Shown here: positions 9,276-17,269 of the stretch, one piece after another
Layout of the letters: every line of letters starts with the position of its first letter
Position numbering within the stretch: the stretch's first letter is position 1
Source: Ruminococcus sp.
Lineage (GTDB): Bacteria > Bacillota > Clostridia > Oscillospirales > Ruminococcaceae
DNA length: 62,103 nucleotides
Assembly (NCBI GenBank): GCA_017475555.1
Contig: JAFVFL010000045.1
Span: 1-62,103 of the forward strand
Direction of reading: 5' to 3'
Made by a program: the position numbers and the translations under genes
The notes under the pieces: generated by a model
What the model was told of the DNA's origin: nothing
Seen by the model: only the letters and a program-made list of their open reading frames with translations
Databases searched by the model: none

Positions 9276-10667
9276 ATGCGGAAAATATTTTCAATTCTTG
9301 CAGCGGCTGTGCTTCTGCTGACGGGCTGCTCACAGGTGCAGAAAAGCGGCAGTGAAAGCCCGGCTGTTATACCGGAGGCTCCTCAGGAGGACACAGTCCT
9401 GACTATAGCGGCTATGGGGGAGCTTCCGGAAGAAGCAGCAAGGACTATAAATGCCATGAACGAAGCGGACAACGGCATAACTATCGTCACAAGGGACTAT
9501 TCCGGCTTCTATGAGGGCGACGCAGCAGACGGCTATACAGACGACGGTATGAGGGCTGCGGATTTTACACTGATACAGGACATCATCAACACCGACGATA
9601 TAGATATAGTCACCTCGCAGAGCTTCTTTGATATCGCCAAGTACGAAATACTGCAAAATAAAGGGGCTTTTGCCGACCTTTATCAGTTCATGGAGAGCGA
9701 CCCGGAGGTGAATACTGATACTCTGAACAGCCATGTACTGAGCCTTGCAGAAAAGGGCGGGAAACTATATACCCTGCCTGCATTTTACGGCATTTCAACG
9801 CTTATCGGCAGGGCGGAGTATGTCGGCAGCAAGGAGAACTGGACTGTGGACGAATTTATCAGCCGCTGGGAGGAAATGCCGGAAAATTCCACCATAAACT
9901 ACGACCGGACGAGAGAGGAGGCATTCTACACCATTCTCAGGGGCAATATCAGCTCGTTCATTGACTATAAAAATGCACAGGTGCATTTTGATTCGCCGGA
10001 ATTTAAGAGAATACTGGAGTTTTGCAGCCGCTTCGAGTTCAATAATGGCAACAAATCCGCCTATGACTTTGACGCACCGAATTTCGTAGGCTACAGCATA
10101 ATAATGGGTTTCATGTGTGAAAAGGGATATTTCAGCAGCGGAGAGAATACCCTTGTCGGGTTTCCGACGTATGACGGAAAGGGCAGCTTTCTTACTCCGG
10201 CTAATACCTGCTGGTCGGTGAGTGCAAAATCCTCTCCGGAAAAGCAGCAGGCGGCGTGGGAGCTTATCCGCACATTTTGTACTGAGGAATGGCTGAACGA
10301 GAATGTTATGGTGTACAAGGACTATGGAACGCCGGAAAATTCATTCTGGAACGAGCTGCCGGGCTTTAGTCTGAATGATAAATTCTGCCGGCAGCTTGGG
10401 TATGATATTTCTGACGGAAAATACTATGACGGGCTTATACACGGAAAGGAAGGCGATTACTACGTTGAGCTGCCCTCACATGAGGACATTGAAAAGCTGC
10501 TCGATTATATAAACAGTACGGAAAAATGGGAGGTTAAAGAGGATTCCGCACTTTCCCTGATAGTAAGGGAGGAGGTTTTCCGGTACTTTGCTGATGAGAT
10601 AACGCTCGACGAGTGTATTGAGCTTATACAGAACAGAGCGGCTATATGGGTCAGCGAACAGCAATAA
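9276..10667 (+). CDS. Solute-binding lipoprotein, paralogue of the preceding gene
   Basis: The protein is 463 aa. The lipobox LTGC gives lipidated C18, followed by a family 1 solute-binding fold (VHFDSPEFKRILEFC; C-terminal ECIELIQNRAAIWVSE). It matches the second half of the upstream 752-aa protein and lacks that protein's N-terminal beta domain. I used the ATG at 9276, which has AAAGGAG five bases upstream; an earlier in-frame start would overlap the previous gene and lose the signal peptide at the N-terminus. The 22-bp gap implies one operon. No permeases are nearby. The stop codon lies inside the 39-bp arm of the nested inverted repeat that follows. Confidence 0.78.
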   Translation: MRKIFSILAAAVLLLTGCSQVQKSGSESPAVIPEAPQEDTVLTIAAMGELPEEAARTINAMNEADNGITIVTRDYSGFYEGDAADGYTDDGMRAADFTLIQDIINTDDIDIVTSQSFFDIAKYEILQNKGAFADLYQFMESDPEVNTDTLNSHVLSLAEKGGKLYTLPAFYGISTLIGRAEYVGSKENWTVDEFISRWEEMPENSTINYDRTREEAFYTILRGNISSFIDYKNAQVHFDSPEFKRILEFCSRFEFNNGNKSAYDFDAPNFVGYSIIMGFMCEKGYFSSGENTLVGFPTYDGKGSFLTPANTCWSVSAKSSPEKQQAAWELIRTFCTEEWLNENVMVYKDYGTPENSFWNELPGFSLNDKFCRQLGYDISDGKYYDGLIHGKEGDYYVELPSHEDIEKLLDYINSTEKWEVKEDSALSLIVREEVFRYFADEITLDECIELIQNRAAIWVSEQQ

Positions 10668-10953
10668 ACGTACCATAAGGGTGGTATTCTTACTGAAGCT
10701 TATACATGATACCGGGGGAAACCTTTCTGAAGAAAGGTTCTCCCCCGTACCCCCTTCCAAAGACTTTTAATTAAAATCCCCAGATAGGGCACACAAGTGT
10801 TTACCGGTCTTAATTTCCCGGAGTGCCCTATCTGGGGATTTTAGCTGAAAGTTTTAGGAAAGGAGTTTGAGGGATAACCCTTTTTCAAAAGGGTTTCCCT
10901 CAATATTACGTGTAAAGCTTCAGTAAGAATACCACCCTTATGGTACGTTTATT
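10663..10953. repeat. 291-bp nested inverted-repeat element between convergent genes
   Basis: The outer arms are perfect 39-bp inverted repeats (10663-10701 and 10915-10953). The centre is a perfect 21-bp inverted repeat (10772-10792 / 10823-10843) around a 30-nt loop. Between them sit two further hairpins, 10713-10747 and 10869-10901, each with one bulged base. The flanks of those hairpins (10748-10771 and 10846-10868) are themselves degenerate mirror images. The whole region can thus fold as one branched cruciform. It begins in the stop codon of the upstream gene and ends 2 bp before the stop of the downstream minus-strand gene. It codes for nothing visible. It could be a MITE-like element, a bidirectional terminator, or both. 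Confidence 0.93.
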
Positions 10954-10955
10954 TA

Positions 10956-11672
10956 TTAATCAGCAGGCATTTCAAGCCATTTCTCCTTTTCGCAGTCAAA
11001 GATAATGTCGTAGACTATGCTGCTGTCAATTACGTTGTCGAACTGTGCGACCTCATCAAAGGTCAGCTCTCTCCCGGTATACCTTACCCCGTTCACTGTA
11101 GCAGGTACTACTGTGTTATCCTCATAAATTGCATAAGAATGAAGATTTTCATCAATGAAAAGAGCGACCCTGCCCTTTTCCAGCACCTCATTCAGAGCCG
11201 CCGAGCCGCCTGAACCGCCGGTATAATTAAAGCCGGGCATATCGGCGTGTCTGGATATTGAATTTGACCCGACTATCCTGTTGTCGGTCTTATCAATAAC
11301 ATAATATGTGTAGCTGTTGAGCTGGTAAATACCGCCGTCCTCCGTAACGAGAGCCTTTCTTACCGGGCGGAGAGATGCAGGAGACTTTGCCGGGGCTTCA
11401 AGCTGAAAAATGTTGTGTTCCTCAGAAAAATCCATTACATCGTAATAAAAATCACGCATTTCTCCCTCTTCATCAAGAAGCTCCTCGCTTGGTACATACT
11501 CAAAGGAGGCAACATAGGCATCAGCATCGTCTACCATTTTGGGAGTACCATAGGCTGTAACACTGCTGTTAAGCTCTTCTCCCTCAAATTTTTTCATGCT
11601 GAGGTCACTGGTATCTCCGCATGAGCAAAGAACCATGACAGTAAGCAGAGAAAGAATTATTGCTTTTTTCAT
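10956..11672 (-). CDS. Lipoprotein of unknown function, paired with the peptidase gene
   Basis: The protein is 238 aa, with a signal peptide and lipobox LCSC (lipidated C18). The mature part is acidic and shows no family I recognise; a Gly/Ser stretch (YTGGSGGSA) divides two regions. The start follows a strong AAGGAGG site. It lies 12 bp downstream of the secreted cysteine peptidase gene, so the two are very probably co-transcribed. An inhibitor, immunity or anchoring role for the peptidase is possible by analogy with peptidase-inhibitor pairs, but nothing in the sequence proves it. Two TAA codons stand in tandem at the end, next to the nested repeat. Confidence 0.75.
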   Translation of the reverse strand: MKKAIILSLLTVMVLCSCGDTSDLSMKKFEGEELNSSVTAYGTPKMVDDADAYVASFEYVPSEELLDEEGEMRDFYYDVMDFSEEHNIFQLEAPAKSPASLRPVRKALVTEDGGIYQLNSYTYYVIDKTDNRIVGSNSISRHADMPGFNYTGGSGGSAALNEVLEKGRVALFIDENLHSYAIYEDNTVVPATVNGVRYTGRELTFDEVAQFDNVIDSSIVYDIIFDCEKEKWLEMPAD

Positions 11673-11684
11673 TGTTTATCCTCC

Positions 11685-12320
11685 TTAAATTAATCTGTAT
11701 GTAATATTCCACGTCATAGCTTGGTTTTCATCACCATCAGTATAGAGATGTACATCGCCATACACAAGATAAGGTGACTTTTCTATTTTGCCCGAAGCTG
11801 GATTCATATAATATATTCTTCCAACATTTTCTGAAGTTGCTCCGCTTCTGTATCCAACGAGAGCACAAGCATGCCACATATCAGGAGCACCGAATCCAAT
11901 GAAAGCCGGTAAGTTACAGCTATACTGAGCGATGATTTCATTAGGAGATAATTTCTGTTCTACGGTGATATTATAATCATCATCAAAAAAATATCCAAAC
12001 GTTTGAAGAACAACAGCAGGGTCTCCGGGCGTTGTGGTTGAACTGTAGTTGAAGTTTGGGTTATTTTTAACTACACGACCAATGAGAACGTATTTGCTGA
12101 TTATTTCTTCAATGCTTATGTTCGTGTTATAAACATATTTATACATTGAGCGAATTGTTTGTGCCCAACAGTCGTAGCTATTTGGGTATTGCTTATAGCA
12201 CGGATAAGTGGTGAACCAATGTTCTGTGTATGAGGCGTAAGAACCGATTGATGATACCGAAATTGTCACAGCAGACAAAGCAGCCGTAACCGATAACAGT
12301 ACTTTTTTTAATAGTTTCAT
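11685..12320 (-). CDS. Secreted papain-like cysteine peptidase (C39/staphopain-like)
   Basis: The protein is 211 aa with a signal peptide (about 1-29, cleavage near SYA/SYT) and a mature part of about 180 aa with no long propeptide. The triad candidates are well placed: C51 in YDCWAQTIRSMY, H150 in DMWHACALVGY and N173 in YYMNPASG. This matches papain-fold C39_2 or staphopain-type peptidases. The gene is clearly AT-richer than its neighbours, which suggests transfer. It has its own promoter (12379-12407), an AAAGGAG site, and leads into the lipoprotein gene. Substrate is unknown. The family call rests on motifs only. Confidence 0.7.
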   Translation of the reverse strand: MKLLKKVLLSVTAALSAVTISVSSIGSYASYTEHWFTTYPCYKQYPNSYDCWAQTIRSMYKYVYNTNISIEEIISKYVLIGRVVKNNPNFNYSSTTTPGDPAVVLQTFGYFFDDDYNITVEQKLSPNEIIAQYSCNLPAFIGFGAPDMWHACALVGYRSGATSENVGRIYYMNPASGKIEKSPYLVYGDVHLYTDGDENQAMTWNITYRLI

Positions 12321-12378
12321 GTAAAAAAACTCCTTTCTAAGCAGTTGCCATTTGAATTTATTGCCTTACTTTAACGAT

Positions 12379-12407
12379 ATTTTACCATAATTATTTTGCA
12401 AATTCAA
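12379..12407 (-). promoter_or_regulatory. Promoter for the peptidase-lipoprotein pair
   Basis: On the minus strand, TTGAAT-N17-TAAAAT, with transcription starting near 12372, about 50 nt before the ATG. The surrounding sequence is very AT-rich. Confidence 0.7.
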
Positions 12408-12439
12408 TAAAAAAAACAAAACATTGATGCACAGAAGCA

Positions 12440-12491
12440 AAAAATCTGCATTATGCACAATATATCAAATGATAAATTGTACATAATGCAG
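12440..12491 (-). terminator. Terminator of the DUF2461-CPBP transcript
   Basis: A 16-bp inverted repeat with one mismatch (12446-12461 / 12476-12491), followed on the minus strand by a run of six T, starts 5 bp after the CPBP stop. Confidence 0.85.
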
Positions 12492-12495
12492 TCGA

Positions 12496-13182
12496 TTATC
12501 TGTCAATCGAAGTCAGCAGCAGATCCCACCACCAATGGAGAAGTGCAGGGATAATAAGGCTGCGTGTCCGGAAAAACGTCCAGCTGAACAGTATACTCAG
12601 CATGGTAACGCTGACAAAGCCGCCGGAGAGCATATTTGCAGCGAAAACGCCGTTGTGAAGCCATATCGGGAAATGTACCGCAAGGAACATCAGGGCGTTT
12701 ATTATCGCTGCTGCCCACGGGAATGAGTCCGGGTTGCCCTGCCCGGAAAGCCTTGCTGAGCCGTTGAACAGCCAGCCCCGGAATACTATTTCTTCACAGA
12801 ATCCGGTGAAAAGAAAGGTGAATATCCTGACTGCGGAGAAATCCTCAGCAAGTGCGATATGTCCGGTAAGGCGGTATGCTCCGAGCAGGATATACACTGT
12901 GAAAAATGCAAAGACAGCCGCAAAGATTCCCCAGTTTTTTCTCAGCCTGAACATTTCATCATGCGGCACCAACATTCTGCCGCTATAGCGGCGTATCAGA
13001 AGAAATGCCGGGATAAACCACAGCACTGTCTTGAAGCCGCACTCTGTTATGATGTCGAGCGTTGTGCTGCTGACAGCTGATTCAATGGGTGCCCTGACGA
13101 AAAGCTCCACTATCGCCCATACTGTGAACAGCAGAACGTAATACACCGCAAGTATCAGCGGAAATCTCTTGTTTTCAGACAT
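12496..13182 (-). CDS. CPBP-family intramembrane metalloprotease
   Basis: This 228-aa polytopic membrane protein belongs to the CAAX protease / bacteriocin-processing (Abi) family. The conserved motifs are EEIVFRGW (E130, E131, R135), H170 in LAVHFPIW and H216 in LLHWWWD, which together bind the catalytic zinc in characterised relatives. The start follows GGAGGAG. It lies 9 bp after the DUF2461 gene and shares its transcript, ended by 12440-12491. Substrate unknown. It is one of three CPBP proteins in the window. Confidence 0.88.
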   Translation of the reverse strand: MSENKRFPLILAVYYVLLFTVWAIVELFVRAPIESAVSSTTLDIITECGFKTVLWFIPAFLLIRRYSGRMLVPHDEMFRLRKNWGIFAAVFAFFTVYILLGAYRLTGHIALAEDFSAVRIFTFLFTGFCEEIVFRGWLFNGSARLSGQGNPDSFPWAAAIINALMFLAVHFPIWLHNGVFAANMLSGGFVSVTMLSILFSWTFFRTRSLIIPALLHWWWDLLLTSIDR

Positions 13183-13191
13183 TTTCTCCTC

Positions 13192-13926
13192 CTACCACAT
13201 GAAATCGCTGTCCGGAGCCTTTACCGTCTCCTCAGCCGTTTCCGCCTCCATGAGCGACTCCTTTTCAAGCTGGTCTGCAAGTTCCTGTATCTCAACAAGG
13301 CGGTGGAACATCTCATTGAGCGGCTGTACCTTATGGAACACCTCTATGACCCTCTGTGCAAGCTCAGACCTTGAAAGCTCGGACATATCCCTCACCCACA
13401 CGCTTGCATAAAGTGCCTTTTTCCTGAAAAATTCCGCAGCCTCCGGTGTACTGCACGGCTTGCTGCGTTTATATTCCTCTCCGTCAACAGTTATCCCCGC
13501 ACCTCTCAGCCCGCTGACGAGCTTTAAAAATTCCGCAGGATCCTCCGCAAGCTCCGCCCTGAACCTCTCCATGACTGCCGCCTGCGGCTTAGCTATGCGG
13601 AATCCGAACTCCGCACCCTCCGGTGAAAGCTCAAAGAAAAGTGTAGGCGTCCTGTTCCAGTACCATGCCGGATAGCGGACGTATATCCACATCACATCAC
13701 GATAGTGCAGATACGGCGGAAAGGTAGTATCCCGGTATATCCTGCCGGTCTTCGACATCATTCCGGTATCCGCAAACGGAGCGTATATCTCCTCTCCGAG
13801 TGCCTTCATCGGCTCGTAGACCTGAGATGTGTATATTTCCTTTCTCGGCTCGAACCATTCCTTGCTGTTGTTGAGCCTTATACCAAGCAGAAAGTCGAAT
13901 GCCTCCTGCGTAAATCCGTTGAACAT
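13192..13926 (-). CDS. DUF2461-family protein
   Basis: The protein is 244 aa. It opens with FNGFTQEAFDFLLGIRLNNS and continues with KEWFEPRKEIY, RIYRDTTFPP and FGFRIAKPQ, the pattern of the DUF2461 (TIGR02453) family, whose function is unknown. It is soluble with no signal peptide. The C-terminal 40 residues are acidic and helical. The start has AGGAGAG. No separate promoter is obvious between it and the spoVS terminator, so it may depend on read-through from spoVS or a weak promoter near 13930-13950. Confidence 0.85.
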   Translation of the reverse strand: MFNGFTQEAFDFLLGIRLNNSKEWFEPRKEIYTSQVYEPMKALGEEIYAPFADTGMMSKTGRIYRDTTFPPYLHYRDVMWIYVRYPAWYWNRTPTLFFELSPEGAEFGFRIAKPQAAVMERFRAELAEDPAEFLKLVSGLRGAGITVDGEEYKRSKPCSTPEAAEFFRKKALYASVWVRDMSELSRSELAQRVIEVFHKVQPLNEMFHRLVEIQELADQLEKESLMEAETAEETVKAPDSDFMW

Positions 13927-13946
13927 ATTCTCTCTCCTGTGACGAT

Positions 13947-13976
13947 AAAAGGGCGGAAAGCTGATCTCCGCCCTTT
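13947..13976 (-). terminator. Terminator of spoVS
   Basis: A 10-bp perfect stem (AAAGGGCGGA / TCCGCCCTTT at 13948-13957 and 13967-13976) ends in TTTT on the minus strand, about 25 bp after the spoVS stop. Confidence 0.75.
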
Positions 13977-14000
13977 CTGATTATTCCGTATGAAGAACGC

Positions 14001-14261
14001 TCATCTCTGCTCGCAGATGAGCTTTATTGCTGTCCTCTCCTCGCCGTCGATCTGGATATTTGCAAATGCCGGCACACAGATAAGGTCAATGCCTATAGGA
14101 GCAAGATAGCCCCTTGCGATAGCGATCGCCTTTATCGCCTGATTTGCAGCTCCTGCACCTACAGCCTGGACTTCTACCGCTTTCTGCTCTCTTATAACTC
14201 CTGCGATAGCTCCGGCAACGGAATTAGGTGTTGAATGTGATGAAACTTTTAGGATCTCCAT
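14001..14261 (-). CDS. spoVS: Stage V sporulation protein S
   Basis: The 86-aa sequence is near-canonical SpoVS: MEILKVSSHSTPNSVAGAIA, then AVGAGAANQAIKAIAIARGY. SpoVS is a small Alba-like protein that affects septation, coat assembly and sporulation in Bacillus and is kept in many Clostridia. The ATG follows AGGAGGG. Its own sigma-A-type promoter (14342-14370) and terminator (13947-13976) make it a single-gene unit downstream of ymdB, an order also common in Bacillota. I see no sigma-H promoter. Confidence 0.97.
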   Translation of the reverse strand: MEILKVSSHSTPNSVAGAIAGVIREQKAVEVQAVGAGAANQAIKAIAIARGYLAPIGIDLICVPAFANIQIDGEERTAIKLICEQR

Positions 14262-14341
14262 GGTAGTAACCCTCCTGTAGTATATTAGTAGTGTCCGGGA
14301 TACTTCCGCCGTCTCCGGCTCAGATACTCCGATACAATCAT

Positions 14342-14370
14342 ATTATATACCATATCTCCGGAGATTTCAA
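14342..14370 (-). promoter_or_regulatory. spoVS promoter
   Basis: On the minus strand, TTGAAA-N17-TATAAT, with the start near 14335 and a leader of about 74 nt. The spacer contains the dyad TCTCCGGAGA. Confidence 0.75.
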
Positions 14371-14393
14371 GTACCTGAATAAAACTTTGTAGG

Positions 14394-15161
14394 TTATCTT
14401 ATAATCAACCGCTCAATTTTGTGCGATTTGCCGGTTTTTTCGTCAAATTCCACACAAACGCCGCAGATAAAGCACGCTCCGTCAGCCTCCTTGAACCGTG
14501 CAGGCATATGAAAACGCTGCTTATCTATGGCTGACTGAGTGTCAACTCCGAGGCAGGAATGCTCCGGCCCGGTCATTCCCACATCGGTGATATAGGCTGT
14601 ATGCCCTGAGAGTATCGCCTCGTCTGCCGTCTGTACGTGGGTGTGTGTACCGAAAACTCCGCTTACCCTCCCGGCAAGGTAGTAGCCCATAGCCTTCTTC
14701 TCGGAGGTCGCCTCTGCGTGGAAATCAAGGAAGATATTCGGTGTGTCTATCTCCGGGAGTATGCGGTCTATCACCGTGAACGGGTTGTCGAGCGGCTCCA
14801 TGAACGCCGTGCCCATGAGGTTTATGAATGCACAGGAGTACGCCCCCATGTCGAGCACCGTATACCCTCTGCCGGGTGCTCCCTCCGGGTAGTTGGCAGG
14901 GCGTATTATCCAGCTTTCGTCGTATATATCGTAGGAATCCCAGCGGCGGAAGGCGTGGTTCCCGGTCGTCAGTATATCAGCCCCGGCACGGAGCACCGAC
15001 TCTGCCGAAATGCGTGTCACTCCGTTGCCCTTTGCGGAATTTTCGGCATTTACAGCAACTATATCGGCGTGATATCTCTTTTTCAGCTCCGGCAGTCTCT
15101 TGCCGAGAAAGCCGCAGCCTGACGGTGCTACAACGTCTCCTATGAATATAAGCGTCTTCAA
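14394..15161 (-). CDS. ymdB: YmdB-family metallophosphoesterase (cyclic nucleotide phosphodiesterase)
   Basis: The protein is 255 aa of the TIGR00282/YmdB family. Bacillus YmdB hydrolyses 2',3'- and 3',5'-cyclic nucleotides and influences biofilm and sporulation programmes. Metal-binding motifs are visible: FIGDVV near the N-terminus, VNAENSAKGNG, TTGNHAF, LDFHAEATSEK and FGTHTHVQTAD. The start codon is TTG at 15161, supported by AGAGGAG nine bases upstream and the usual N-terminus KTLIFIGDVV. It is followed by spoVS, as in other Bacillota, though rny is not here. Confidence 0.93.
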   Translation of the reverse strand: MKTLIFIGDVVAPSGCGFLGKRLPELKKRYHADIVAVNAENSAKGNGVTRISAESVLRAGADILTTGNHAFRRWDSYDIYDESWIIRPANYPEGAPGRGYTVLDMGAYSCAFINLMGTAFMEPLDNPFTVIDRILPEIDTPNIFLDFHAEATSEKKAMGYYLAGRVSGVFGTHTHVQTADEAILSGHTAYITDVGMTGPEHSCLGVDTQSAIDKQRFHMPARFKEADGACFICGVCVEFDEKTGKSHKIERLIIR

Positions 15162-15323
15162 ATCGTTTGCTCCTCTCGCACTGTTTATCTATAACATTTT
15201 ACCACAGACAAAGCATTCATGTCAAGAATCAGCCGGATCGCATAATATATATTGCCGCTGCTTAGTCAGAGGTATAACACAGATCCCGGCACAGCGTATG
15301 CCGGAAAGCGGAGGAGGAGCGAT

Positions 15324-17153
15324 ATGTGCGGAATTGCAGGTGCAGTCAGCTTCATGAGCGATATGCGTGAGGATATGAAGGCATATGAGCTGATGCAGAG
15401 AGCAATGCTAAGGAGAGGCCCGGATCAGAAGGGCATGATAATGTACACGGAGGCAGCCCTGATACACACACGGCTCGCCGTCATAGACATAAACGGCGGC
15501 AGACAGCCGATGACAGCTGCCGACCCGGACGGAAGACAGTATACGATAGTATATAACGGGGAGCTTTACAATACCGGCGAGCTGAGAAACGAGCTGTCAG
15601 CGGAGTACAGCTTTGACACGCATTCGGATACTGAGGTAGTGCTGAAGGGCTACATGAAATGGGGTGCGGAATGCGTTTCGCATTTCAACGGGATATTCGC
15701 ATTTGCAGTCTACGACCCGGCATATCACAGGGTATTTCTCGCCCGTGACCGGATAGGAGTGAAGCCGCTGTTTTTCTATGAGGCTCCGGACAGACTGATA
15801 TTTGCGTCAGAGCTGCCGGCACTTCTTGAGCATTACGCTATACCGCATGAGATAGACGCTCAGGGCGTTGCTGAGCTTATGCTCATCGCCCCCGGACGAA
15901 CTCCCGGCTGCGGAGTCATAAGGGGCGTTAAGGAGCTAAGACCCGGAGAGTGCGGATATTACTCAGCACAGGGGCTAAGGCTGCACAGATACTGGGAGCT
16001 TCACGCAGCAGAGCATACCGAGAGCTTTGAGGAGACAGTATCCCATGTCCGGGAGCTTGTTACAGACTCTGTGCGGCGGCAGCTCGTATCTGATGTTCCG
16101 GTATGCACGTTTCTCTCCGGAGGACTGGATTCGAGCCTTATCTCGTCGGTCGCAGCTGCGGAATTGAAGAAGCAGGGGCGGCAGCTGAGCACCTTTTCCG
16201 TGGACTACAAGGACAATGACAGATATTTCAAAAGCTCGCACTTCCAGCCGGACAGCGACAATGCGTATATCCGGAAAATGGAGGAGTATCTCGGCAGCGA
16301 CCATCACTGGCTCGTTGCTGATGTACCGCAGCTCATGGACGCACTCACTGAGGCAGCTGACGCAAGAGGGCTCCCCGGAATGGCGGACGTTGACGCCTCT
16401 CTCCTCCTGCTGTGCAGGGAGATAAAGAAGCACGGCACTGTTGCACTTTCGGGCGAGTGTGCTGATGAGATATTCGGCGGCTATCCGTGGTACAGAGATA
16501 AGGATATCCGTGAGACGGACGGCTTTCCGTGGGCACAGAGCACGGCGTACAGAAAACGGTTCATTTGCAGAGAGTATGCAGACAGCATAGATGCCGATGA
16601 ATATGTATACAGCCGCTACCGCTCAACTGCGGACAGTGCGGAAAGGCTCCCCGGCGACAGTCCCCTTGAGCTGCGTATGAGAGAGATGACAAGGCTCAAT
16701 TTCGACTGGTTCATGCAGACGCTGCTCGACCGCAAGGACAGAATGAGTATGTACAGCGGACTTGAGGTAAGAGTGCCGTTCTGCGACTACAGGATAGCGG
16801 AGTATATGTACAATGTACCGTGGGCATACAAGGACTGGCAGGGCAGGGAAAAGGGACTGCTGCGTGAGGCGATGAAGGGCTGGCTCCCGGACGAGGTGCT
16901 GTGGAGGAAGAAAAGCCCGTACCCCAAAACACACGACCCGGCGTTCCTGGATGCGGTCACTGAAAGGCTGCGGGAGATACTCAGTCAGCCCACTCCCCTG
17001 ACCGACCTTGTAAGGCGTGAGGAGCTTGAAAGGCTTCTCCGGCACGAGGAGCATATCCAGTGGTACGGGCAGCTGATGAACCTGCCGCAGACTATCGCTT
17101 TCTTCATTCAGCTGGAGCACTGGCTCAGAAGATTCTCTGTCCGGCTGGTGTGA
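15324..17153 (+). CDS. asnB: Asparagine synthetase (glutamine-hydrolysing)
   Basis: This 609-aa cytoplasmic enzyme makes asparagine from aspartate, ATP and glutamine. The N-terminal class II glutaminase starts MCGIAGAVS, with C2 as nucleophile after Met removal, and carries NGELYNTGELR. The synthetase domain has the ATP-pyrophosphatase loop FLSGGLDSSLIS and ALSGECADEIFGGYPWY. The ATG at 15324 is fixed by the Cys2 requirement and the GAGGAGGAG site; longer frames are artefacts. No T-box or other leader element is visible upstream. Confidence 0.96.
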   Translation: MCGIAGAVSFMSDMREDMKAYELMQRAMLRRGPDQKGMIMYTEAALIHTRLAVIDINGGRQPMTAADPDGRQYTIVYNGELYNTGELRNELSAEYSFDTHSDTEVVLKGYMKWGAECVSHFNGIFAFAVYDPAYHRVFLARDRIGVKPLFFYEAPDRLIFASELPALLEHYAIPHEIDAQGVAELMLIAPGRTPGCGVIRGVKELRPGECGYYSAQGLRLHRYWELHAAEHTESFEETVSHVRELVTDSVRRQLVSDVPVCTFLSGGLDSSLISSVAAAELKKQGRQLSTFSVDYKDNDRYFKSSHFQPDSDNAYIRKMEEYLGSDHHWLVADVPQLMDALTEAADARGLPGMADVDASLLLLCREIKKHGTVALSGECADEIFGGYPWYRDKDIRETDGFPWAQSTAYRKRFICREYADSIDADEYVYSRYRSTADSAERLPGDSPLELRMREMTRLNFDWFMQTLLDRKDRMSMYSGLEVRVPFCDYRIAEYMYNVPWAYKDWQGREKGLLREAMKGWLPDEVLWRKKSPYPKTHDPAFLDAVTERLREILSQPTPLTDLVRREELERLLRHEEHIQWYGQLMNLPQTIAFFIQLEHWLRRFSVRLV

Positions 17154-17185
17154 CGCTCAATGCTTATCTGAACTGTTTTCCCCTC

Positions 17186-17214
17186 TTGACAAGCCGGGGC
17201 GAAAGATATATAAT
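17186..17214 (+). promoter_or_regulatory. Consensus promoter of ppk1
   Basis: A perfect TTGACA-N17-TATAAT starts 33 bp after the asnB stop. The start is expected near 17221, about 50 nt before the ppk1 ATG. Confidence 0.9.
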
Positions 17215-17269
17215 ATATATAATATACAGGCAGAAAAATGCCCTTCGGCAGACAGGAGAAAGCTGCGTT

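Noticed and set aside
15252..15323. 24-residue N-terminal extension of asparagine synthetase
   Set aside because: The catalytic Cys must follow the initiator Met; the ATG at 15324 has a strong ribosome site.
15162..15323. T-box or amino-acid leader upstream of asparagine synthetase
   Set aside because: No T-box consensus or terminator/antiterminator pair could be found.
17060..17269. 70-residue extension of polyphosphate kinase
   Set aside because: It overlaps asnB and the consensus ppk1 promoter.
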